A DNA stretch of 18,430 nt from positions 1 through 18,430 of the forward strand of contig CAYFIR010000130.1 of the NCBI GenBank assembly GCA_964343195.1. Reading direction: 5' to 3'. The position numbers were made by a program, and so were the translations under genes. Positions 8,649 to 16,600 of the stretch are shown piece by piece. Below the pieces are notes generated by a model that made no database searches, was not told the origin of the DNA, and saw only the letters and a list, made by a program, of their open reading frames with translations. Numbering within the stretch: the first letter of the stretch is position 1; each line of letters begins with the position of its first letter. This DNA is from CAYVAP01 sp964343195. Its GTDB lineage: Bacteria; Bacteroidota; Bacteroidia; J057.

Positions 8649-8903
8649 GAATCAAAATAGTTGTGTAAGTGGTTGACTATCAATAGTTGTCTAAAATGAG
8701 TGCCAACATGTCCCTTTTGAGGCGCGGCTCATGGCAAGACCTTCTCACCTTTGGGTGTGCTCAATTTACCACTAACCGCAGGTTTAAATAAATGAAATTT
8801 TGCTGACGGGAAATGGTCATTCCCTGGCTTCAACTTACAACCGATCCAGGCAGCGTTGCCCCGGTAGCAAACCAGTTTTACCCTTTAACTTCTCAATAAC
8901 GTC
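8649..8903. other. Divergent intergenic region
   Basis: This 255-bp gap separates the hybrid kinase (reverse) from the repeat protein (forward) and must hold promoters for both. Apart from the putative operator at 8688-8713, I see AT-rich sequence around 8778-8805 (GTTTAAATAAATGAAATTTTG) but no clean Bacteroidota promoter match. Confidence 0.5.
8688..8713 (+). promoter_or_regulatory. Putative AraC-type operator, copy B
   Basis: TGTCTAAAATGAGTGC (8688-8703) followed by TGTCC (8709-8713), with half-sites starting 21 bp apart, is the same arrangement as at 5746-5721 on the other strand. Similarity to that copy extends upstream (TGA..ATCA) for a total of about 45 bases. It lies 40 bp from the kinase start and about 190 bp from the repeat-protein start, a fitting place for the regulator to control both. 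Confidence 0.55.
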
Positions 8904-11900
8904 ATGAACAGAATTCACGTGCCAATAGGCATGGTGGCCTGGCTATGCCTGACTTTTGCCACCCAACTCAGCTTCGCCCAGAGTGTGGGCATCAATTCAA
9001 CCGGAGCAAACCCCGACCCCAGCGCCCTTCTGGATTTGTCTGCGGATGACCTGGGGCTGCTGATTCCCCGTATGAGCACCGCCCAGCGCGATCTCATTCC
9101 CTCGCCGGCTGACGGTCTGCTGATCTTCAACGATCAGGTTGGGGAATTTCAATATTACTCTGCCATTGTCCCTGGGTGGCTACCGATTACTGGAGGATCT
9201 TCTTCGGCTTATTGCCTGGAAGATGTTGACGGCGACACCAAAGTGTGTGTCGTGGACCAGGCCTCACCGGATGATGACCTGATCCACTTTCAGACTGATG
9301 GGACCATTCGATGGCAAATGAAACGCAATAGCCTGGAACCCATCAATAACAATGGATCAGTTTATATAGGTCAGGGAACCGGACAACAGGGAACCCTCAC
9401 GGCGGTTTTCAATACAGTAGTGGGGGATTCTGCCTTTCGAGATAATGCAACCGGACTCGTCAACACCGCCATTGGGCACAGCACTCTCAAAAGTAATACC
9501 TCAGGGGGGCTCAATACCGCAGTAGGTGCTACCGCTCTGACCAGCAATACCTCGGGAAACTTTAACACTGCAGTTGGGGTCGCGGCTTTAGGAAGCAGCA
9601 CAGACCGATCCTATCTCGTAGCGGTAGGGGATTCGGCCCTGGCCACCAATGGAAAAAATGCCAGCTCCGCCATGGAAGCCACCGGAAATACTGCGCTGGG
9701 TTCTCAGGCTCTCGCGCTCAATGACAAGGGGTTTTATAACACAGCAACCGGATATCGCGCCCTGCGGTTCAACCAGGATGCCCCTGCCAATACCGCCAAT
9801 GGATACGCTACCCTTGGCTCAAATACGGAAGGTCAGGCCAATACTGCCATGGGCTTTTCAGCTCTTGGCCTCAATCTCACTGGCTCTGAAAATGTCGCCC
9901 TTGGAGATCGCGCGGCAGCCAGCAATACCGGAGGCGGCTACAATACGGCAGTAGGAGCATTATCACTTGGCCTCAACGATACCCTTTCACATCTGGTGGC
10001 GGTGGGAGACTCTGCTTTGTTCAATAATGGCAGCGATGTGGAGTTTGAAGGCGATGGAGCCTACAACACAGGAGTTGGCTCGAGGGCTCTCCGTAGTAAC
10101 CGTCGTGGCCAGGCCAATACTGCACTGGGCTACAGAGCACTCTACCACAATTTTGATGCGAATGGGAATACTGCCGTAGGGACCGAGGCGCTATTCAACA
10201 ATGTATCAGGGAAAGGAAATGTCGCCATGGGGCGTGGAGCATTGTACAGCAATGAAACCGATTCTGGTTTGGTGGCTATTGGAGATTCCGCTTTGTTTAA
10301 CAATGAGGGAGCAAATGGCAATGTGGCAATTGGTAATAAGGCCTTGATGAGCAATGTTTCCGGCGGGGGAAACATCGCGATAGGGAGCCATAGCCTTGGA
10401 GACAATGAATATGGGTTTCAAAACATTGCCATTGGAGAGGCAACGCTTGCTTCTAATCAGAGTGGCTATGAAAACGTGGCTCTTGGAGATAGTGCGCTGT
10501 CCAGCTACAATGACATCGGTGGATTAAATGTCGCAATCGGCACAGGGGTATTGAAAAATCTGAGCACAGGGCAGACCAACGTTGCCGTCGGGGCCAGAGC
10601 CATGGCAGATCTCCAGACAGGCGAGCATAATGTCTCAGTTGGAGCAAATTCCCTCACTAGCGGGACCAATAGCAGTGAGAATGTGGCGATAGGAAGTGAC
10701 GCCATGTATTTGGCTGAGGGAGGAGATGGAAACGTCGCGATCGGGTATGCCGCCCTTTTATCGGACTCAATTCCAGAAGGCAATATTGCCATTGGAAACC
10801 GATCCATGCAGTTTGTAAAAGGCAGTCTGGGAAATACAGTTATTGGAAGTCTTGCAATGGAACATGGCGAAGATGGCATTCAAAATATTGCCATTGGGAA
10901 TGCAGCATTGAATCAGTCCACTGACGCCAGGTATTCGATTGCTCTTGGAAATAGGGCTTTGAGTGCGGGAGATTCTACTGAGTATGCCATTGCAATTGGG
11001 CATTGGGCGATGTCCGATGGGGCAAAAAATCATAATTCCATAGCCATTGGAGCAGAATCGATGACAGATGCGAGCAATTCAAGCCAGATTGTCGCAATTG
11101 GAGATTCTACCCTGAGACTAAATCAGGGAGCTACCCAGAATACTGCCATTGGTTCCAGTGCATTGAGGGATAATGTGACTGGAGCAAGGAACATCGCCCT
11201 TGGGAACAACAGCCTTCAGAACAATTTTGATGGTGGGCAGAACATCGCTATCGGGGTGGACGCAATGATTAAAAATGACTTTGGCTCAGATAACATCGCT
11301 ATTGGAGATAGTGCACTTGGTAGTGCAGTAGGCGGTGATATGAACTACGCAATCGGAATGGATGCTCTCGGGAGCTACAACTCAAATGGTGCTGGGACAA
11401 ACCTGGCGTTCGGGTCTGAGGCTCTGGAAAAAATGGAAACAGGAAGCCACAACCTGGTTATTGGCCACCGGGCCCTTCCACTTGCTCCAGTGAGCTATTT
11501 CAATACAGCACTGGGGGTCGCTACCCTTAACCGGGCAAAAGGCGGGAACTTAAATGTGGCGGTTGGCACCAGTGCTCTCTTCTCAGATTCCTTGCCCTCC
11601 TCAAATGTGGCTATTGGCTCTGGAGTAATGGAGTATGGAAACAATTTACATGGAAATGTAAGTGTGGGAAATGCCTCGATGGCCTACGCCGATTCAGTGT
11701 CTTATACCATCGCCATTGGCGACTCCTCGCTGCTTCGAAATGGAGTGGGAAAATCCGAGGCGGGAGATAGCCAGGGGAACACTGCTGTGGGGTCCAAATC
11801 CCTGTTGGAAAATACCACCGGTCGCTGGAATACTGCATTGGGCTATCAGACCCTGAAAGAAAATGTAGGAGGTGCTGGGTCCCAGGGCGACCAAAACACT

Positions 11901-13268
11901 GCCGTAGGAGCCTTTGCTGGCTGGAACAATACCGTTGGCGCTGCGAATACATTCCTCGGACATGATGCTGGCAAGGCCAATACCTCAGGTGGAGAAAATG
12001 TCTTCATCGGTAGCGGAGCAGGTGCAAACAATACCAGTGGAGGTGCCAATATTTACATCGGTCAGGCTTCTGGTGGCGTTAGTACTAACGGTAAATCCAA
12101 TGTCTATGTCGGTGAGGCGACTGGTGTCTCCATGCAAAGCGGAGATTACAATACCTTCGTGGGTAGACACGCTGGCTTCCGGGTGCTGAACGGCAGTCAT
12201 AACGTGGCAATTGGGGGAAATGCCCTGAGCAGTGATTCCGCCAACACACAGGAAGGCCTGGTAGCCATCGGAGACTCAGCCTTATATGCCAACTCAACTG
12301 GACAGTGGAACACGGCAATTGGAACGGGCGCCATGCGGGAAAATACCACTGGAGGGTTCAATACCGCCCTGGGATACGGCGCCATGGTTCAGAACGTGGA
12401 CGGGAATAGCAACACTGGCATAGGAAATCGTGCTATGGGTTGGAAGACCAACGGGAGCTACAACACGGCTCTTGGAGACTTTGCTCTTTACTACAACTAT
12501 GGAGGAGAATCCAACACAGCTGTAGGAGCCAATGCGGGCTACCACAACCAGTATGGTTTTGGATCGGTGTACCTTGGTCATGATGCAGGATATCACGACA
12601 CCACCGGCTTTGGAAACGTTTACATAGGCTACCGCGCTGGTTACCAGACCAATGTTCAGGACGGCTCCAACCTCTTTATCGGTTCTCATGCCGGAGAAAA
12701 CCTCACTTACTCACCGGGCAATGTATTTCTGGGAAACAATGCCGGAGAATTTGCCGAAAGCTCTTTTAACGTCTTCCTGGGTAACGCTGCAGGCCAGTAC
12801 AACATCGGAGGAGACAATACCTTTCTGGGATACCATTCCGGTACGGGAAATACCAATGGGCTGGCAAATGTCTTTGTAGGGAACATCAGTGGATGGAACA
12901 ATGACGGTGACTACAATGTCTTTTTGGGAGTTGGAGCAGGAGCAAGTGCGATAGCTGTAGACTCTTCAGTCTTTATTGGGAACAATGCTGGAACCCTCGC
13001 AAATCGCTCTCAAACCCTCTACATTGAGAATACCGACAGCGATGAGCCGCTGATTTATGGTGAGTTTGATACCGATGAGGTAGAAATAAATGGAGGGTTG
13101 AAGGTCAATAGCACCACGGATGGCTTTGTGTTGTCCCGAATGACTGCCGCCGAGGCTGCTTTGCTCACCCCCGAAAACGGAATGATGATATATGTTACTT
13201 CAATCGGAGGTGTCTTCACAGCCAAGGGTTTTTGGGGATACGAAGAAGGCGGCTGGATAAAACTTTAG
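8904..13268 (+). CDS. Giant secreted repeat protein with about 69 NTA(V/I)G repeats (TMF / YadA-head-like)
   Basis: The 1454-aa product starts with a signal peptide (cleavage likely in SFA-QS near residue 26). A small beta module follows (LLIPRMSTAQRDLI to GWLPI, about 50-95). Residues about 170-1371 are a nearly continuous array of about 69 units of mostly 17 residues, consensus N(T/V/I)A(V/I/L)GxxALxxNxxGxx. These resemble the short G-rich repeats of trimeric autotransporter heads (Hep_Hag) and Bacteroidota 'TMF family' proteins, so a beta-solenoid fibre is likely. The last 50 residues (FVLSRMTAAEAALL to GWIKL) repeat the N-terminal module. There is no T9SS sorting domain, no membrane-anchor barrel and no S74 chaperone domain, so its export and attachment are unclear. 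Role inferred: surface adhesin or fibre. It is probably controlled with the divergent kinase. Confidence 0.85.
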   Translation: MNRIHVPIGMVAWLCLTFATQLSFAQSVGINSTGANPDPSALLDLSADDLGLLIPRMSTAQRDLIPSPADGLLIFNDQVGEFQYYSAIVPGWLPITGGSSSAYCLEDVDGDTKVCVVDQASPDDDLIHFQTDGTIRWQMKRNSLEPINNNGSVYIGQGTGQQGTLTAVFNTVVGDSAFRDNATGLVNTAIGHSTLKSNTSGGLNTAVGATALTSNTSGNFNTAVGVAALGSSTDRSYLVAVGDSALATNGKNASSAMEATGNTALGSQALALNDKGFYNTATGYRALRFNQDAPANTANGYATLGSNTEGQANTAMGFSALGLNLTGSENVALGDRAAASNTGGGYNTAVGALSLGLNDTLSHLVAVGDSALFNNGSDVEFEGDGAYNTGVGSRALRSNRRGQANTALGYRALYHNFDANGNTAVGTEALFNNVSGKGNVAMGRGALYSNETDSGLVAIGDSALFNNEGANGNVAIGNKALMSNVSGGGNIAIGSHSLGDNEYGFQNIAIGEATLASNQSGYENVALGDSALSSYNDIGGLNVAIGTGVLKNLSTGQTNVAVGARAMADLQTGEHNVSVGANSLTSGTNSSENVAIGSDAMYLAEGGDGNVAIGYAALLSDSIPEGNIAIGNRSMQFVKGSLGNTVIGSLAMEHGEDGIQNIAIGNAALNQSTDARYSIALGNRALSAGDSTEYAIAIGHWAMSDGAKNHNSIAIGAESMTDASNSSQIVAIGDSTLRLNQGATQNTAIGSSALRDNVTGARNIALGNNSLQNNFDGGQNIAIGVDAMIKNDFGSDNIAIGDSALGSAVGGDMNYAIGMDALGSYNSNGAGTNLAFGSEALEKMETGSHNLVIGHRALPLAPVSYFNTALGVATLNRAKGGNLNVAVGTSALFSDSLPSSNVAIGSGVMEYGNNLHGNVSVGNASMAYADSVSYTIAIGDSSLLRNGVGKSEAGDSQGNTAVGSKSLLENTTGRWNTALGYQTLKENVGGAGSQGDQNTAVGAFAGWNNTVGAANTFLGHDAGKANTSGGENVFIGSGAGANNTSGGANIYIGQASGGVSTNGKSNVYVGEATGVSMQSGDYNTFVGRHAGFRVLNGSHNVAIGGNALSSDSANTQEGLVAIGDSALYANSTGQWNTAIGTGAMRENTTGGFNTALGYGAMVQNVDGNSNTGIGNRAMGWKTNGSYNTALGDFALYYNYGGESNTAVGANAGYHNQYGFGSVYLGHDAGYHDTTGFGNVYIGYRAGYQTNVQDGSNLFIGSHAGENLTYSPGNVFLGNNAGEFAESSFNVFLGNAAGQYNIGGDNTFLGYHSGTGNTNGLANVFVGNISGWNNDGDYNVFLGVGAGASAIAVDSSVFIGNNAGTLANRSQTLYIENTDSDEPLIYGEFDTDEVEINGGLKVNSTTDGFVLSRMTAAEAALLTPENGMMIYVTSIGGVFTAKGFWGYEEGGWIKL
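9411..13016 (+). repeat. Coding tandem repeat array, 51-bp (17-codon) period
   Basis: About 69 units counted by eye. Units 1-47 and 54-59 are of the AL/AM type (NTAxGxxAL); units 48-53 (from 11895) and 60-69 (from 12513) are of the AG type (NxFxGxxAG). In units 22-32 (from 10528) and 37-44 the Asn at position 12 is lost, while it is common in the flanking units. A three-unit super-repeat beginning (V/I)A(V/I)GDS(A/S)L recurs at 9618, 9996, 11709 and 12261. Confidence 0.8.
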
Positions 13269-13295
13269 GACGCTCTCTAAACCAATTGCAATCGA

Positions 13296-13324
13296 ATAGG
13301 CTGCCCTCTACCGGGGCAGCCTAT
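13296..13324 (+). terminator. Strong hairpin after the repeat-protein gene
   Basis: ATAGGCTGCCC (13296-13306) pairs perfectly with GGGCAGCCTAT (13314-13324) around a 7-base loop, 28 bases past the stop codon. The 11-bp GC-rich stem is a good transcription end or 3' stabiliser, though no T-run follows. Confidence 0.6.
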
Positions 13325-13338
13325 CAACATTAACATTC

Positions 13339-13462
13339 GACCTTCTGTCAGGAGAATGGACAAAGCCCCTCAAATAGCTCCCCAATCGGAATCGGCAGCA
13401 CTTCCTCCTTCACCCGCAAATTCACCGAGCGCTTTGGGGTCAATCCGAGTGAGGAGCGATAA
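13339..13462 (+). pseudogene. Frameshifted C-terminal remnant of an AraC-family regulator
   Basis: The frame ending at the TAA of 13460-13462 reads IGIGSTSSFTRKFTERFG followed by VNPSEER and stop, which is the second helix-turn-helix and tail of an AraC domain. Compare AYFAKKFAERFGVSPSE in the hybrid kinase here. The expected upstream piece is found in other frames: DLLSGEWTK from 13339, then PQIA at about 13367-13378, so at least two frameshifts separate the parts. Nothing upstream of that is recognisable. It is probably the leftover tail of a second regulator, perhaps another hybrid kinase, lost by deletion. Confidence 0.65.
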
Positions 13463-13488
13463 GGTTCTCTGCGTCCCGGAAAATGAAA

Positions 13489-13657
13489 AGGGCCAGCCAT
13501 ACTACTAGACATTTTCATTTCCGACCTATGTTTTTTGACAGGATGGACAGGATAACAGGATTAACAAGATTGATTATCAGGGCTTTCTTATCCTGACTTT
13601 CCTGTAATCCTGAAAATCCTGTCTAATTTGTCTAGGAGTATGAGGGCCAGCAATACT
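13489..13657. repeat. Palindromic ACAGGAT-type repeat flanked by 15-bp direct repeats
   Basis: AGGGCCAGCCATACT (13489-13503) and AGGGCCAGCAATACT (13643-13657) match at 14 of 15 positions. Between them, 13537-13633 is an imperfect palindrome: the left arm repeats ACAGGAT (GACAGGATGGACAGGATAAC), and the right arm carries the complementary ATCCTG units (AATCCTGAAAATCCTGTC). From memory, similar ACAGGAT arrays occur in intergenic regions of many bacteria, but I could not search. It lies between the convergent repeat-protein and GH81 genes and may also terminate transcription. Confidence 0.6.
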
Positions 13658-13673
13658 CCCGGCCCCGTTAGGA

Positions 13674-16600
13674 TTATTTCACCACTTTTACGGTTCGTAT
13701 TTGGCCCTGATACCGAACCTCGCAAAAGTAAATTCCTGCGGATAGGGTCGACAGGTCCAGGCTTGGCCGGGTTTCCAGAGTGCTTCGCTGAACCATGACC
13801 TGCCCAGTGGTCGAGTAGATCGACACTTCTTTATGTCCGATCGGCAGTTCCAGATACAGTGTCTCTTCCACCGGATTGGGGTAGTAGCGGAAGTCAAATC
13901 CTGGGGAATTGACCGAAGTGCTATTCTCAGATCGGCAACTTCCGATCACGTAACTCTCCAGGTTGCCCGCGGTGTTTTTCTCGCCTTGTCCGGGAAAGGA
14001 GTAGGTGTAGTAGAAATAAATCCGGGTTCCTTTGGTAGCGTTGAGTTGGTAGGGCTGATTGGGGGTAACGCCATAGCCCGGCAGTGGGCCGGTGGCGCTG
14101 GTGCCGTAGTACAGGATGCAGGTGGGCGATCCCACTCCCGCCTGACTGGGGATAAAGGTCAGCGTGGGATTGTCGTCGTCATCAGAAAATTCCCAGGAAA
14201 AATCTCCATTGAAGGCCGTTCCCGAGCAGGAGGGGGCGGCCTCAACCGTGACGGCTACGGTTTGGGATTCGCTGGACATCCCACCGTCGTCGGTGGCTTC
14301 CGCCCTGACGTCAAAGCTGCCGATGGCAGGTTCCCATTCCATCTCAAAGGGAGTCTGAGTGGCGGTTCCAATCAGGGTGTCATTCGCAAAAAAGCTCACT
14401 TCCGACACCTCGCCGATCAGGTCTGAGGCATAAGCTGAAAGCAGCACCTTGTCCCCTTCCAGGAATCCGGCATTGTCACGGGGGGAAATGAGGGACACCT
14501 TGGGAGCAACATCAGCCGACGTGCTGGAGATGACATAGACTTCATCTTCGTCCCCATAGCTACCGTTGTCCACCTTGAGGCGAAACAGGTAAACGCCTTC
14601 TTCCAGGCCAGAAATCTGCGGGTTAACCGCCTGATCATCAGACAGCGTGAGGGTCGAAGGGCCATACACCTGGGTCCATTGATAAGTCAGGGCACCATTC
14701 TGAGGGTCAGTACTTTGGCTGGCATCCAGTTGTGCTACGTCATTCGGTAACTGCACCAGGATGTTTTCTCCCGCATCTGCAACAGGTTGAGCATAATCAA
14801 GTGGCCTGTCATAGCTGAAGGTCATTTCTCCGAAATTCATTTCTCCATGCTGGAAAAATACCCGTAGCACCTGTTTCCCACTTTTGAGGGGGACATCAGC
14901 GACGGTTTTAGTCCGCCATGTGCTCCAGTCTCCCGTGTAGGTCACCGGGACGGGTTGGGTGATGGCCATTCCATCTGACTCCAGCAACAGCGGCCCACCT
15001 CCCGCCTGATTGCCACAGGCATAGCGGAAGCCAAGGGTGTAATATCCTGCCTGAGATACCTCTACGGTGTATTCCACCCATTCGCCAGCAGAAATCCAGC
15101 CTATGGTTGCGCCTTCTGGCCCCTCTTCAATCACATCGACGTACTCGTCTGGGCGATAGCCGCCAGTGTTATCGGGAGAGGCATCGTTGTATGCGATTCC
15201 CTGGGCATTGCCACCCTCAAAGTAGTCGTAATGTCCTGCCTGAATGGCGCCGGGCAGGGAATGCGGATCGCCCAGGTAGGATAGTTGTTCGCCCACCCGT
15301 ACCTCGACAAAGTTGCTGATGTTGAATTGCTGCCCGTCATAGATCCGGGCGTAGAAGTTGTGCTTACCTGCGCTGAGGCCTTCGGCTTTCCACTCAAAAG
15401 GGGGTTGGGTCAGCGTACCGATTAGTTCATTGCCATCGACAAACTCGACTTTCGTGGGAGCGCCGCCCGTGATATTCAGGGTCAGGTTTACACTGCCTCC
15501 GACGTAGGCTTCGGGATAGCTGCTGCTGATCTCGCCTCTTAGGTCGATGTCCTGGCTGGTGACCAGCTTCCTGGCGGGTACGTTGAGGGTGAAGCCGTCG
15601 GAGAAATTCACCAAAACAGGAGTCTCCCCATAGTTCTGGGCCACGTAGGTGATCTCACTGCCCTTTCGGAAGGCGGCTGCGAGCGGATGATCCGCTGTAA
15701 GCGAGGCATCTACCCGTCCCAGCACCTGCATGCTGTGGAGCCAGTGATAGGTCTGGGCATCTGACACCCCGAATTTCAGAGATCGATCAGGATAAGAGTC
15801 GTAGAGGGTCAGGGCCTGATCAGGGTCGGTAAAGGCCAGGTATTTCCAGACCACGTCGTGCCAAAGGTTGGGGTTTTCCTCATTGTTGAGGATGCCCGTG
15901 TGCTGGGTCAGCTCGTTCCAGATTTTGGCGGCGTAGAGCGTATCATGGCCGAGGTAAAGCGACCCTCCGTGAATGGGGTACAGCTCGATGCCATATGATG
16001 CCGCAATGTCGCTGGTCCAGAAGGTGCCATTGTCATAGCTATTGCCCCAGACCCGCGACACGAGGCTGTAAGGGTGATTGGGGGTGAAGTTGCGCTCCTC
16101 CATGTCAAACCAGTATTCCTCGACGGCAGACTGCTCGGTGGTGTAGAGGTAAATGCCCAGGTCGCGGATAGAGTTATTGCCTGTAACCGATCCCCAGTGA
16201 ATCAGGGAAGAATTGAATTGCATGCTTTCGGAGGTGGACTCCTGGTCATTTCCCTGTGGGAAAGAGGCAAAGCCATTGGCCCAGCAGTGTCCAGCGTAGG
16301 GGCTGAAGTTTCGCAGGAAGGGGAAGTCAGGATCCTGTCGGTTGGAACTTGCGGCATCGCGTACCAGCAGGTTGATCATACTGCCCCATTTGTCGGCCCA
16401 GCCTGGCTGAAACTGCTCCAGGAAGGCGGCTGCATGGATGAAATATCCCCAGTGAAAATGGTGGTCATTGAGGTTGCCGTCCTGCCCGTGTCCTGCTGGA
16501 TAGCCGATCATGGCGCTCCAGTCCGCGTTGTAGTAAAACAGGAAGGCCACTTCGCCAGCCTCAGCAGTGAGCCAGTCCTCCAGACGCTCCTGAATCGTGC

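Noticed and set aside
8653..8683. TTG-n21-TATTTTG as a Bacteroidota promoter for the hybrid kinase
   Set aside because: It imperfectly matches the TAnnTTTG box and lies only 4 bases before the ATG, which would force a leaderless or truncated transcript.
9411..13016. Regular repeats as a possible CRISPR array
   Set aside because: The 51-bp period is in frame, the units are diverged at DNA level, and they encode a clear protein repeat.
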